From Bacillus sp. SB49 (GTDB lineage: Bacteria > Bacillota > Bacilli > Bacillales > Halobacillaceae), in the NCBI RefSeq assembly GCF_000469135.2, contig NZ_CP048117.1, positions 2,083,501 through 2,147,500 on the forward strand: a stretch of DNA of 64,000 bases, in the 5' to 3' direction. How positions within the stretch are numbered: the stretch's first letter is position 1; every line of letters begins with the position of its first letter. The notes beneath the pieces were generated by a model. That model was not told the DNA's origin, did not search any database, and was given only the letters and a program-made list of their open reading frames with translations. The translations under genes were made by a program, and so were the position numbers. Shown here piece after piece: positions 8,475 through 17,477 of the stretch.

Positions 8475-9182
8475 CTACATGTCTTTTCGTGTCAAACCAA
8501 GGCTGTCTTCGCTCCGATCTATATAAAGATTCCCTTCTGTATCCAGCTGTGCCGTGACGATTTCTGCCCAGTCCGATATTCCCCTCTCTGCTATCTTATC
8601 CTCTATCCATTCCTCACTGTAACCGGTAGCAGCTAAACTGTTAGGCAGAAGATTCCCTTGTATAATAACTACCTGCGGAAAAGATTGTTCGTTTCCCTTC
8701 ATTCCAATATCCCCTTGAGTCAATGGCGTATACTGTGATTTTCTTAATACGCTCACGGTTCCATCCGTTTCCAGGACTGCGACTTGAACATCACGGAAGT
8801 GAAATACGCCACTTTTCCTCAACTCCCCAATCAATTCATCCACCGTGAAACGCACTTTCGCCATCCCCTCCTCTAAAATTTTTCCGTTGTCGATCAGCAG
8901 CGTCGGTTCACTGTTCAACCATTTTCTTACACGGAACGACTTGATTGTCCATATATCCATAATCATTACCAGAGCGGAAAACAAAACGAGAGCAGCAATC
9001 CCGTGCCATAAAGGGAGATCCGGGGTAAGAAATGTGTTGGAAGTCATAGATCCTAACGTAATACCCGCAATAAAATCGAATAAGGTCAGTTGGGATATAA
9101 GCTTTTTACTTAAAATTCTTGCCAGTATATACAATAGGGCAAACATAATAAAACCACGCAAAAGGAAATCAACAAGGACCAT
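8475..9182 (-). CDS. DUF421 (YetF-like) membrane protein
   Basis: A 235-residue inner-membrane protein of the DUF421/YetF family, common in several copies in spore formers. It has three N-terminal membrane helices (FLLRGFIMFALLYILAR, FDFIAGITLGSMTSN, HGIAALVLFSALVMIMDIW) and a cytoplasmic alpha/beta domain with EPTLLIDNGKILEEGM, FRDVQVAVLETDGTVSVL and a C-terminal YIDRSEDS. The ATG at 9182 is favoured by GGAGG eight bases upstream; a start at 9212 has no such site. Function is not established; spore membrane or germination links in Bacillus are known for some relatives. Confidence 0.82.
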   Translation of the reverse strand: MVLVDFLLRGFIMFALLYILARILSKKLISQLTLFDFIAGITLGSMTSNTFLTPDLPLWHGIAALVLFSALVMIMDIWTIKSFRVRKWLNSEPTLLIDNGKILEEGMAKVRFTVDELIGELRKSGVFHFRDVQVAVLETDGTVSVLRKSQYTPLTQGDIGMKGNEQSFPQVVIIQGNLLPNSLAATGYSEEWIEDKIAERGISDWAEIVTAQLDTEGNLYIDRSEDSLGLTRKDM

Positions 9183-9269
9183 AAACACTCCCTCCAATAC
9201 CCACTCATTCACCGTACAAAAGGAAGAAAGCCGCGGCCTTCTCCCTCCCTCTATAATGGAATTTCCATC

Positions 9270-9539
9270 TTAAACAGAGATAAAAACCACTCCCAGCAGA
9301 AACATCCCCGCTGCATATAAACCGATCCATGCTGATATCGGGAGCGGGAGCCTCAACCAATGAACAGAATTCCTCATCCATAAAAAAAGAGCATAGGACA
9401 GGAAAAAGGTAAACAGATAAGCAGTAGAATTCCAGTCCTCTTTAAAGATTCGATCTGCTATATTATGTAAGATCGTAAAAGAAAGCAGAAACAGGAGAAA
9501 CCACACCTCTTTAAACTTGCGGAAATTTCGAAAAATCAT
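9270..9539 (-). CDS. Small hypothetical membrane protein
   Basis: An 89-residue protein that is mostly membrane: hydrophobic spans at about residues 12-28, 40-56 and 66-88. AAGGGGAAG stands six bases before the ATG, so translation is likely. No motif that points to a function. It lies upstream of and in the same direction as the DUF421 gene, 87 bp apart. Confidence 0.55.
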   Translation of the reverse strand: MIFRNFRKFKEVWFLLFLLSFTILHNIADRIFKEDWNSTAYLFTFFLSYALFLWMRNSVHWLRLPLPISAWIGLYAAGMFLLGVVFISV

Positions 9540-9696
9540 AGTTCTTCCCCTTTCATCAGTTTTTCTTCCTAGCTTGTTTCAATTTCCTGTTCTGCATACA
9601 TAAAACAAACTATTCTTTTTAAGAAGGTGAATAAGTTGATAGAAAGTCCCTGACCTGAAATAATAAGAGTCACCACAATGAACGGAGGCAGGATTC

Positions 9697-10335
9697 ATGA
9701 AAAAATTCATTCGTCCCGACCAATACCATTTCATTCAGTCTTGTGCACATCATTTATATAAAAACAACCTCATCTCGAACGATGCTGCCGTCACCAATGC
9801 TTTGAAAGAGATGACCCATGAAAAAGTTCTTGAAGCTTTTCAAAGCCTCACACTGCCTCAAAAGCAAATTATAGATCAAATAAAAAATGTGCAGGATGAA
9901 ACGGATGCCATCCTTTATTTTTCTCGTATCAAGCAATATGTTAATCCACTTGCAGATATCACAGAGGAAACCATCCAGCTGCTTTTTCCTAAAACAAAGA
10001 AATTGACTATTCCAGACCTTAATAAGCTGGAGTGGACGGAACTGTCGTATATAGGATGGAATGATTATGGAAAAGCAAAGAAATTTATTGTTACTACAAT
10101 CGATGACAGACTGGTTGGTTTATCCGGACATTTCTCATCATCCGCTAAGCATGGAATCTGTTCCATTTGTCATGAACAGGGAAATGTGGGACTTCTTACA
10201 TCCGTCGTATCACGACAAACAAATGGTGAAATGGTGAGTCGGGGTAACTATATTTGCGTAGACAGTCAAACGTGCAACAAGAATTTGAAATCGAGAGATC
10301 ATCTGGAAAACTTCATGAAGCGAATGAAATCATAA
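9697..10335 (+). CDS. FusB/FusC-family EF-G-binding protein
   Basis: A 212-residue two-domain protein of the FusB family: an N-terminal helical bundle (about 1-85) and a C-terminal treble-clef zinc finger. The zinc ligands are visible as CSIC near residue 155 and CVDSQTC near residue 195. Known members bind elongation factor G and free it from stalled ribosomes, which gives fusidic acid resistance in staphylococci; relatives occur as chromosomal genes in Listeria and bacilli. GGAGG precedes the ATG, and a terminator follows at once, so it is monocistronic. The neighbourhood shows no sign of recent transfer, so this looks like an intrinsic copy. Confidence 0.88.
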   Translation: MKKFIRPDQYHFIQSCAHHLYKNNLISNDAAVTNALKEMTHEKVLEAFQSLTLPQKQIIDQIKNVQDETDAILYFSRIKQYVNPLADITEETIQLLFPKTKKLTIPDLNKLEWTELSYIGWNDYGKAKKFIVTTIDDRLVGLSGHFSSSAKHGICSICHEQGNVGLLTSVVSRQTNGEMVSRGNYICVDSQTCNKNLKSRDHLENFMKRMKS

Positions 10336-10366
10336 AAAACCTCCCATTCCTTGGAGGTTTTTTATT
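10334..10366. terminator. Terminator after the FusB-family gene
   Basis: AACCTCC and GGAGGTT form the stem around an 8-base loop, with six A before and six T after. Confidence 0.88.
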
Positions 10367-10395
10367 TTGACTTTCAAAAGAAAATGCTGTAAATT
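10367..10395 (+). promoter_or_regulatory. Sigma-A promoter of guaC
   Basis: TTGACT (10367-10372), a 17-bp spacer and TAAATT (10390-10395), directly after the preceding terminator. Confidence 0.6.
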
Positions 10396-10400
10396 ACAAT

Positions 10401-10445
10401 ATGTACGAACGATAAAAGATATTAAATCGAATAACATTCGGTTTT
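10401..10445 (+). promoter_or_regulatory. Possible PurR box pair before guaC
   Basis: ATGTACGAACGAT at 10401-10413 and the inverted AACATTCGGTTTT at 10433-10445 each resemble the Bacillus PurR box (AWWWCCGAACWWT) with a few mismatches, facing each other 19 bp apart. guaC is a known PurR target in B. subtilis. The second copy also contains the perfect dyad CGAATAACATTCG with its left part. The match is approximate. Confidence 0.35.
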
Positions 10446-10458
10446 AGGAGTGTTTTTA

Positions 10459-11442
10459 ATGGAAAATGTATTTGATTACGAAGATATTCAATTAATTCCT
10501 GCTAAGTGTATAGTGAACAGCCGCTCAGAATGTAATACCTCCGTTACTTTAGGGTCTTACACATTTAAACTTCCTGTAGTACCTGCAAACATGCAGACGA
10601 TCATCGATGAATCCATCGCTGCGACCCTCGCGGAAAACGGATATTTCTATGTAATGCACCGGTTCCAGCCGGAAACACGGGAAGCATTCATCCACACGAT
10701 GAAGCAGAAAAATTTAATCGCTTCCATAAGTGTCGGGGTGAAGGATGAAGAATATGAATTTATTACAGGCCTTGCAAATAAAGGTCTTGTTCCAGAATTT
10801 ATTACCATTGATATTGCACACGGACACTCAACAGCTGTTATTGAAATGATTCAACACATAAAGGAACATTTACCGTCGACTTTCGTTATTGCAGGTAATG
10901 TCGGTACTCCAGAAGCAGTCAGGGAACTGGAAAATGCCGGAGCGGATGCAACTAAAGTAGGGATCGGCCCGGGGAAAGTATGCATTACGAAATTAAAGAC
11001 CGGTTTTGGTACCGGAGGGTGGCAGCTTGCAGCTCTTCGTTGGTGCGCCAAAGCTGCTAAGAAGCCGATTATCGCTGACGGAGGAATCCGAACCCACGGA
11101 GACATTGCAAAATCTGTTCGTTTTGGAGCCTCTATGGTCATGATCGGTTCCTTATTTGCCGGGCACGAAGAATCTCCAGGAGATACCATCGAAGTAGATG
11201 GAAAACTGTATAAAGAATACTTTGGATCTGCGTCTGAGTTCCAAAAAGGGGAGAAAAAGAACGTAGAAGGCAAGAAAATGCATGTAGAGCACAAAGGAAA
11301 CCTACAGGATACACTTGACGAAATGGAGCAGGATCTCCAATCAGCTGTCAGTTACGCAGGAGGCACGGACTTAAACGCTATCCGCCACGTCGACTATGTC
11401 ATTGTGAAGAACTCGATCTTTAACGGAGATAAAGTCTTCTAA
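10459..11442 (+). CDS. guaC: GMP reductase
   Basis: A 327-residue TIM-barrel enzyme that reduces GMP to IMP with NADPH, recycling guanine nucleotides to adenine nucleotides. It belongs to the IMPDH/GMPR family: the catalytic cysteine is in [11 protein letters not shown], followed by [14 protein letters not shown]; the phosphate-binding [21 protein letters not shown] and the flap [14 protein letters not shown] match the Bacillus/Staphylococcus GuaC type, which lacks CBS domains. The ATG at 10459 has AGGAG eight bases upstream; the GTG at 10450 overlaps that site and was rejected. It has its own promoter and terminator. Confidence 0.94.
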   Translation: MENVFDYEDIQLIPAKCIVNSRSECNTSVTLGSYTFKLPVVPANMQTIIDESIAATLAENGYFYVMHRFQPETREAFIHTMKQKNLIASISVGVKDEEYEFITGLANKGLVPEFITIDIAHGHSTAVIEMIQHIKEHLPSTFVIAGNVGTPEAVRELENAGADATKVGIGPGKVCITKLKTGFGTGGWQLAALRWCAKAAKKPIIADGGIRTHGDIAKSVRFGASMVMIGSLFAGHEESPGDTIEVDGKLYKEYFGSASEFQKGEKKNVEGKKMHVEHKGNLQDTLDEMEQDLQSAVSYAGGTDLNAIRHVDYVIVKNSIFNGDKVF

Positions 11443-11464
11443 AAAACTCAAATAAAATCCATAC

Positions 11465-11494
11465 AAAAAAGGAGCCATAGAGGCTCCTTTTTTT
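11465..11494. terminator. Bidirectional terminator guaC/GGDEF gene
   Basis: GGAGCC (11471-11476) pairs with GGCTCC (11482-11487), with six A on one side and seven T on the other. It lies between two convergent genes. Confidence 0.9.
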
Positions 11495-11496
11495 AT

Positions 11497-12576
11497 TCAG
11501 TAAACGACCCGGTTCCTGCCAGTGGTTTTTGCCTTATATAAAGCTTTATCCGCGTTCTTGTATAAATCATCCGGCTTCTTCATTTCTTTTTCTAATTGGC
11601 TGACCCCTATTGAAATCGAAAGTTTGATTTCATCTCCCTCCGGCAGCACGAAACGGTGCCTTTCCACCGCGGCCCGGATTCTTTCTGCAATTTCCAAGGA
11701 ATCTTTCCTAGAACAGTCGGGAAGCAGCACGGAAAACTCCTCCCCCCCGTTTCTTGCTATCTGGTCTGTCGGTCTGGCATTTGCCTGCAGAAGCCCACCC
11801 AGTTGTTTAAGGACGGCATCCCCGGCGTCATGTCCGTATGTATCATTAACGCGTTTAAAATGGTCAAGATCCATGAGCAGTAAAGATACACCTTTCACTT
11901 GATTACCGCTCTTCTTAAATAAATCGTTCAGGGTAAAGTGAAAGTGACGTACGTTGCTTAAACCGGTTAAGAAGTCCGTCTTTGAATCGTTTTTCAACTG
12001 CTGAAACATGCGCTTGGAATATTGGATGTCCTGAAAGAAAACTGCTGCAAAAACGCCGGCTGGAACAGCAATAAACCAATAATATATCAACACTTCCCAA
12101 TATTCCCTATCTCCTCCCATAACTACATACAAATGTGTACTGATGATCAGCAGACTGATGATGTTCAGGACGGATATCTTTTTGGTTGTCCCTAAGGAAA
12201 TAAATCTGCTGGCAACTCCTACGATCAAACCGAAGATAAGAGTAGTCATTAAAGCGAAAAGCGACGTCTCATCAAAACCGAATAAAAGCCGGGATATGCC
12301 GATCAGCGCGGCAGATACCATCGTCGGGACAAACCCTGCATAGTAAGCAAGAATAATGATCGGAATATGCCTGAGGTCGATCATGATATTGTCTCCAACT
12401 TCTATAGAGAAGAACATGAGAACCAAGCCTATACCCGCTGCTAACACACTCATAAGACATCGATCCCATCTGCCTGATTGCCTGCCGATCGGTTCTTTAA
12501 TAATTTTTCCTGCCAGATAGAACCCGGCTATCATAATTGCTAAATTAGCCACTAATTCTTTCAATATATACACCAT
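11497..12576 (-). CDS. Membrane diguanylate cyclase (5TM-LYT + GGDEF)
   Basis: A 359-residue protein that should make cyclic di-GMP. The N-terminal half has about six hydrophobic helices of the 5TMR-LYT sensor type, with the conserved DLRHIPIIILAYYAGFVP; the C-terminal domain begins at DFLTGLSNVRHF and has the metal site DLDHFKRVNDTYGHDAGD and an intact signature RNGGEEFSVLLP. No inhibitory RxxD is obvious just before the signature. The organisation matches DgcK/YhcK of B. subtilis. I start it at 12576, where GGAGAG lies upstream. It is divergent from a glycosidase-like gene, and a GT2/HEAT operon lies beyond, so a role in switching on a polysaccharide is plausible. Confidence 0.88.
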   Translation of the reverse strand: MVYILKELVANLAIMIAGFYLAGKIIKEPIGRQSGRWDRCLMSVLAAGIGLVLMFFSIEVGDNIMIDLRHIPIIILAYYAGFVPTMVSAALIGISRLLFGFDETSLFALMTTLIFGLIVGVASRFISLGTTKKISVLNIISLLIISTHLYVVMGGDREYWEVLIYYWFIAVPAGVFAAVFFQDIQYSKRMFQQLKNDSKTDFLTGLSNVRHFHFTLNDLFKKSGNQVKGVSLLLMDLDHFKRVNDTYGHDAGDAVLKQLGGLLQANARPTDQIARNGGEEFSVLLPDCSRKDSLEIAERIRAAVERHRFVLPEGDEIKLSISIGVSQLEKEMKKPDDLYKNADKALYKAKTTGRNRVVY

Positions 12577-12664
12577 CCCTGTAATCTCTCCTGTCATCCA
12601 TCTATCCCTACTACGTGAACACTTAAAATCATCCATCCATCTACCCAATTTTATCACGAGCTAT

Positions 12665-12680
12665 TATAATGAACATATAA
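12665..12680 (+). promoter_or_regulatory. Shared dyad, copy 1 (includes -10 TATAAT)
   Basis: TATAATG-AA-CATATAA, an imperfect version of the dyad at 17462-17477; the two copies share the 14-mer ATTATAATGAACAT. It sits in the 138-bp gap between the GGDEF gene and the glycosidase-like gene. TATAAT could be the -10 of the latter, with only a poor -35 upstream, which fits a promoter that needs a regulator. Confidence 0.4.
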
Positions 12681-12714
12681 AAGTAGAAATTTTTTCCTCT
12701 AAGGAGCTGTTTTT

Positions 12715-14898
12715 TTGAAAAACTTACTTATATTCTTTTTTTTGGCTGTAATGATCGTGACAGGGGGCGTTCTTTTTTGGCAGAATCTCTCAACCGAGCC
12801 GGAAAGTAAGCTTCCATCGAACAAATCTTTGAATGAGGAGATGAAGAAAGTGGAACTGGCCTCTGTCGACGACTTGTCTTATCCATCCAAAATAGAAGAT
12901 AACCGAATGCACGTATATAAGGATGAAAAGTGGGTGCCTATTACCATTAAAGGGGTGAACATTGGTATGGGCAAGCCTGGGCACTTTCCTGGTGAAGCAG
13001 CCATTGACGAGGATGAATACCTGCGTTGGTTCCAGCAGATTGGGGACATGAACGCGAACGCCATACGGATTTATACCCTTCATCCCCCGGGCTTTTACAA
13101 AGCACTGGCCGCCTATAATGCTCAGGCAGAACAGCCGCTCTATGTCCTGCACGGCGTATGGGTCGATGAAACTCCGCTAGAGGAAACAGAGGATGCTTTT
13201 CATAAAGAAATAACAGATTCCTTTCAGAACGAAATGAAGAAAATAGCCGATGCCATTCACGGTCAAGCGGAAGTAAAACCTTCTCCTGGACATGCATCCG
13301 GGGTTTATGACATCGATGTTTCCCCATATGTGATCGGTTGGATTATCGGAATTGAATGGCACCCTAAAATGGTGGATTCTATGGATCGCGCGTATCCTGA
13401 TCTTGGTGACTTCGACGGAGAGTATGTTTTCACTGAAGGCGCGAGTCCGATGGAACACTGGCTTGCCGTCCAACTGGAAACCCTCACAGCCTATGAAAGC
13501 GAAAATTACAAAAGCATGCGTCCCATCAGTTTTACGAACTGGGTAACCACAGATCACATAGATCAGCCGGCAGAGCCGTTGGAAGAAGAAGATTTGGCGT
13601 CTATAGATCCCAATCACTTTCACCGAAAAGGAGCCGGTACAAAACCGGGAATGTTCGCTTCCTATCACGTCTACCCCTATTACCCTGACTTTATGAACCT
13701 GGAAGAAAAGTACACAAAGTATTTGGATCACAGAGGTGAACGTAATAATTATGCAGGCTACCTGCATGATTTATCCGAAGCGAATGATATGCCGGTCCTG
13801 ATTGCGGAATTCGGAGTTCCTGCATCCCGGGGTCTAACCCATCGTAACCCTTTCGGTTGGAACCAGGGCTTTCACTCCGAAAAAGAGCAAGGGCAGATTG
13901 TCAAACGGCTCTATGAAGATATCCTGGAAGAAAATATGATGGGAGGACTTATCTTTACTTGGCAGGATGAGTGGTTTAAACGGACGTGGAACACTATGGA
14001 TTATGATAACCCGGACAGACGCCCCTATTGGTCCAACGCGCAGACTAACGAACAACAATTCGGACTACTAAGTTTTGACAGACACAAAATTAAAGTCGAC
14101 GGAAAGAACGATTGGGATGCATCGAAAACGCTCCTTTCCAAAAATGAAGGCAGCCTGCAGAGCTTAGCGGTAGACCATGATGAACGTTACCTCTACATAA
14201 AAACCGAGCTTGAGACACTTTCCGATACGTTTTGGGACAATCATCACATCAACCTTTATTTCAGCATAAGGCCGGAAAAGGGCATCGATGTCTTTGGTGA
14301 CGCATCGATGAGAGCAGACTTCCGCCTGACGATTCGTGGAAAGGATGAGGCAGTCCTCGAAACAGCCGGAGATTATGATCCATTCCTGTTTCACTACACC
14401 GAAGATTTGAACATGGTCAAGGTACCGGAGAAAGAACTGGAGGGGAAAGAGAAGATTTTCCGCCCCATCCATCTCGCCTTGAACAAAGGACTTGTCCGTC
14501 CGGATACTGGAGAAGAGATTCCATTTGAATCCTACGAAACGGGCGTCTTCCGCTTTGGAAACGGAAATCCAAATGCAGATGATTACGATTCCCTCGCCGA
14601 CTACTTTTTCACAAAGGATGGACGAATAGAAATCCGTATACCGTGGATGCTCGTTAACGCAAAAGACCCCAGTCAGAAAGAGTTTATGGGGGATATATAT
14701 AAGAACGGAATAGACGCCTCCATCAAAGTGGACGGGGTGGAAGTTGCTGCCGCGATTACAGATGACAATTCAAACGTAGAGAAATTCCCTGACGGGCCGG
14801 CTCTTTACACGTGGGACAACTGGGACCTTCCACAATATGAAGAGCGGCTGAAGGACTCCTACCCGATCATCCAGCAGCTATTTAAAGATGTGAAATAA
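12715..14898 (+). CDS. Membrane-anchored TIM-barrel glycoside hydrolase-like protein
   Basis: A 727-residue exported protein. One N-terminal membrane segment (residues 3-23) anchors it outside the cell. The next 430 residues look like a GH2/GH5-type TIM barrel: IKGVNIGMG, NANAIRIYTLHPPGFYKAL, VIGWIIGIEWHP and PVLIAEFGVPASRG, the last in the position of a catalytic Glu strand. The remaining 270 residues form a beta-rich carbohydrate-binding-like module (YLYIKTELETL, INLYFSIRPE, RIEIRIPWMLVNAKD). Start is TTG with AAGGAG eight bases upstream. The neighbours are a diguanylate cyclase and a GT2/HEAT pair, so it probably trims or releases the polysaccharide those make. The fold is inferred; substrate unknown. 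Confidence 0.7.
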   Translation: MKNLLIFFFLAVMIVTGGVLFWQNLSTEPESKLPSNKSLNEEMKKVELASVDDLSYPSKIEDNRMHVYKDEKWVPITIKGVNIGMGKPGHFPGEAAIDEDEYLRWFQQIGDMNANAIRIYTLHPPGFYKALAAYNAQAEQPLYVLHGVWVDETPLEETEDAFHKEITDSFQNEMKKIADAIHGQAEVKPSPGHASGVYDIDVSPYVIGWIIGIEWHPKMVDSMDRAYPDLGDFDGEYVFTEGASPMEHWLAVQLETLTAYESENYKSMRPISFTNWVTTDHIDQPAEPLEEEDLASIDPNHFHRKGAGTKPGMFASYHVYPYYPDFMNLEEKYTKYLDHRGERNNYAGYLHDLSEANDMPVLIAEFGVPASRGLTHRNPFGWNQGFHSEKEQGQIVKRLYEDILEENMMGGLIFTWQDEWFKRTWNTMDYDNPDRRPYWSNAQTNEQQFGLLSFDRHKIKVDGKNDWDASKTLLSKNEGSLQSLAVDHDERYLYIKTELETLSDTFWDNHHINLYFSIRPEKGIDVFGDASMRADFRLTIRGKDEAVLETAGDYDPFLFHYTEDLNMVKVPEKELEGKEKIFRPIHLALNKGLVRPDTGEEIPFESYETGVFRFGNGNPNADDYDSLADYFFTKDGRIEIRIPWMLVNAKDPSQKEFMGDIYKNGIDASIKVDGVEVAAAITDDNSNVEKFPDGPALYTWDNWDLPQYEERLKDSYPIIQQLFKDVK

Positions 14899-14937
14899 AA
14901 CAAAGAACCACAGTAAACCACTGTGGTTCTTTGTTTT
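14897..14937. terminator. Strong bidirectional terminator
   Basis: Perfect 17-bp stem, arms 14897-14913 and 14921-14937, with A-rich and T-rich outer ends. It separates the convergent glycosidase-like and GT2 genes and overlaps the stop codon of the first. Confidence 0.92.
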
Positions 14938-14969
14938 ATCAGCGCCCCAAGGAAAGCACCGTCTTGGGA

Positions 14970-16400
14970 CTAAGACTCTGCATTGGTTTGAGATAAACCT
15001 TTCCGATTCATATCTCCCCAACTTCCTTTTTTCTTACAGATTGCTTGATAAAGGCCTGCGACGCGCCACCAAACAAGCATAGGCCGATACCAGAAACTCT
15101 CTGTAAGTGCGTAAAGAAATAACACGACGACACTTTTCAAATCAGGGTACTTGTGATAGGTCCACTCTTCAAGAAGGACCGCCAGTGAGGACAACATGGA
15201 ACCATAGAATATGGTTAACAGCCCCATAGCAATACTCACTTCAATAGATATAAAGGAAAAAATCAAACCGATTACGATAATGGCATACCCCAGTAATTCG
15301 AAAACCGCACTCAACAATTCGACGAAGAGATAATAGGGAAGAGAAAACATTCCAATTCCTTTGTATTTAGGATTAAAAAGCATGTCCCGATGCTTCCATA
15401 TTGTCTCTGCAAGCCCACGCTGCCAGCGCTTTCTTTGCGCACAAAGAGAGGAAATCGTAGATGGAGCCTCTGTCCAGCATACAGGATCCTGAATGTATTC
15501 AATTCGCTGCTTTGAGTTCTCTTCCTTAATAGTACGGTGCATACGAACGATCAATTCCATATCCTCTCCAACTGTATTCGTATCGTAACCACCGGCTTTA
15601 ATCACCCGTTTCTTTTCAAACACACCAAAAGCACCGGATATAATCAGCAGGATATTTAAACGGCTGAGGCCTAGTCTCCCAATCAGGAATGCTCGAAAAT
15701 ACTCAATGATCTGCATTCGCACCATCGGTTCTCTGGCAAGACCGATCTTTTCCACCACACTTTTCACGATAAGGGATCCGTTGGCGATCCGGACGGTCCC
15801 CCCAGTAGCGGTCACCTCCCCGTTTGAGTCAATGATCGGTTTCATCGTCTTAAGTAAGGCATCCCTGTCTAATAAAGAGTCACCGTCGATTGCTGCAAAA
15901 TAGGGATACTTGGAGAAATTAATGCCGGCATTCAAGGCATCGGCTTTTCCTCCATTTTCTTTTCTTAATAGATAGACATGAGGATAAAGAGTGGATTGAT
16001 ACCCAGCGGTCACATCCTTCGTTTGAAAGTGCCGTCGTGTAGCTAGATTAAACGGCTCCATCTCGAACGTATGGATCATTTTCTCTGCCGTCCGGTCTTT
16101 GGATCCGTCATCAATGACGATGACTTCATATTGAGGATATTGTAAAGCAAGCATCGATTCCACCGTATTAAGAATACCCACTTCTTCATTATAAGCCGGC
16201 ACGAGAACAGATACAGGGAACGTATCTGTATTAACAGCCGTGTCTTCAATCAATTCTTCCCTGTCCAGCTCTTTCTCCTTTTTAATTTTCGGCCCGGCGA
16301 GAAGAAATAATACCCCATATAATACGGCAACGATTACCATATAGAGAATGACAAACACCGCAGTTACATCTACGATAACCGATAATATTTCCTGCATCAT
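14970..16400 (-). CDS. Processive GT2 glycosyltransferase (exopolysaccharide synthase type)
   Basis: A 476-residue membrane glycosyltransferase of the cellulose/hyaluronan/PNAG synthase type. One membrane helix precedes the catalytic domain; the GT-A motifs are VSVLVPAYNEE, the nucleotide site IVIDDGSKD at 95-102, ENGGKADALNAGI, the DxD in AAIDGDSLLD, the TVGEDMEL acceptor motif and the processivity motif QRKRWQRG. Three or four helices follow. It would polymerise an activated sugar and export the chain. It overlaps the HEAT-repeat gene by 4 bp (ATGA), so the two are coupled. No PilZ domain is present, so any c-di-GMP control would have to act elsewhere. The polymer is unknown. Confidence 0.88.
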   Translation of the reverse strand: MMQEILSVIVDVTAVFVILYMVIVAVLYGVLFLLAGPKIKKEKELDREELIEDTAVNTDTFPVSVLVPAYNEEVGILNTVESMLALQYPQYEVIVIDDGSKDRTAEKMIHTFEMEPFNLATRRHFQTKDVTAGYQSTLYPHVYLLRKENGGKADALNAGINFSKYPYFAAIDGDSLLDRDALLKTMKPIIDSNGEVTATGGTVRIANGSLIVKSVVEKIGLAREPMVRMQIIEYFRAFLIGRLGLSRLNILLIISGAFGVFEKKRVIKAGGYDTNTVGEDMELIVRMHRTIKEENSKQRIEYIQDPVCWTEAPSTISSLCAQRKRWQRGLAETIWKHRDMLFNPKYKGIGMFSLPYYLFVELLSAVFELLGYAIIVIGLIFSFISIEVSIAMGLLTIFYGSMLSSLAVLLEEWTYHKYPDLKSVVVLFLYALTESFWYRPMLVWWRVAGLYQAICKKKGSWGDMNRKGLSQTNAES

Positions 16401-17440
16401 ACGCTTTCCCTCACTTTCATGCTCATAAATTGACGAGCCATATCACGAGCAAAACCATCGGGATGCTCCTCCGCTATACGAGCCAACATATCCTGTCCGG
16501 CAGGCAGCTGCCGGATAGCTTGACATGCGGTGTACCGCACCCACCATTCTCTGTCCCCGGTCAGATCATGAAGCGCTTCTCTGCTCTCCTTTACTCTACG
16601 CATGCCTGCAAGTCGTGCCACTAACATTCGTTCCTCCCAATAATTTGATTGGAAGAAAGAGGCGATTACGCTCATTTCCACGTCCGCATCCGCATCAGCA
16701 TAGCTGCGAAGTGCTTTTAAACGTATTTCCTTATCCTCATCCTGAAGCCATCCCTTAATAAAAGCGACATGTTCCTGATTTTTTGTTTCTCCGCAGTAGG
16801 TAAGGATTCCAATAATTACATCTCTTTTTGTATCCGCTCCTTCCTCTATCAAATAGATTAATGTACTAAGAAAATCAGCGGGCATACGCCTGAGCATTTG
16901 CTTTGCAAGCCTCTGAGTCATGTGTGGAGTTTCAAGAATAACTCGAATGACTCTCTCATCCCCAAGTGCAGCAGCCGTCCTTAGGGTCTGCCGATATTCT
17001 TCATCTATTTTTCTTAACGATTGGAAATGTTCCCATACGTCATCCTTTAATTGGGTCATATGAAAGTCTTCTATGTAGAACAGAGTGTTTACGCGCTGAG
17101 ACCAGCTTCCCTTCTTTAGTAAAAGCTGGTAGGACTGGGCAAGGTGTTTATGAGAAGATTCTTCCACCCGCTCTTCTGAAACAGCCGGGTCCTTGCGATC
17201 GACGATATCATTGAGCATTCGTTCGATCAGGTTAACCTTGTCTGTTTTTGACATGATGTACTCCGGCTCTTCCTCCTCACCGGCAAGGAAGGATCGAAAA
17301 CTACCATAGTAAAAAGCATAAAGATCATTCCGGTGTTCCTGGATCCTCAATCTGTTTGCTTTCATAACCAATAAATAGCAAAGCAAAAAAACTTGAAGAG
17401 CAAAAAGGACTCCAACAAGGATGAACACAAGTTGCAGCAT
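16397..17440 (-). CDS. Membrane-anchored HEAT-repeat protein coupled to GT2
   Basis: A 347-residue protein: an N-terminal membrane helix (residues 3-27), a linker, then helical repeats of the HEAT/armadillo kind from about residue 125 to the end, for example DEYRQTLRTAAALGDERVIRVIL, EIRLKALRSYADADADVEMSVI and WWVRYTACQAIRQLPAGQDML. HEAT arrays are docking platforms. Being the first gene of a 4-bp-overlap pair with a GT2, it is probably a scaffold or regulatory subunit of the synthase on the cytoplasmic face. GAGGTGAT precedes the ATG. Family is well supported, role inferred from coupling. Confidence 0.8.
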   Translation of the reverse strand: MLQLVFILVGVLFALQVFLLCYLLVMKANRLRIQEHRNDLYAFYYGSFRSFLAGEEEEPEYIMSKTDKVNLIERMLNDIVDRKDPAVSEERVEESSHKHLAQSYQLLLKKGSWSQRVNTLFYIEDFHMTQLKDDVWEHFQSLRKIDEEYRQTLRTAAALGDERVIRVILETPHMTQRLAKQMLRRMPADFLSTLIYLIEEGADTKRDVIIGILTYCGETKNQEHVAFIKGWLQDEDKEIRLKALRSYADADADVEMSVIASFFQSNYWEERMLVARLAGMRRVKESREALHDLTGDREWWVRYTACQAIRQLPAGQDMLARIAEEHPDGFARDMARQFMSMKVRESV

Positions 17441-17461
17441 CCCATCACCTCACTTGTTAAT

Positions 17462-17477
17462 TATAATGAACATTATA
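17462..17477 (-). promoter_or_regulatory. Shared dyad, copy 2, at the HEAT/GT2 promoter
   Basis: TATAATG-AA-CATTATA is a perfect 7-bp inverted repeat. Read on the minus strand it supplies TATAAT as a -10 for the HEAT-GT2 operon, with a weak -35 (TTCCAA) 17 bp upstream. Its half-site is shared with 12665-12680. Confidence 0.45.
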
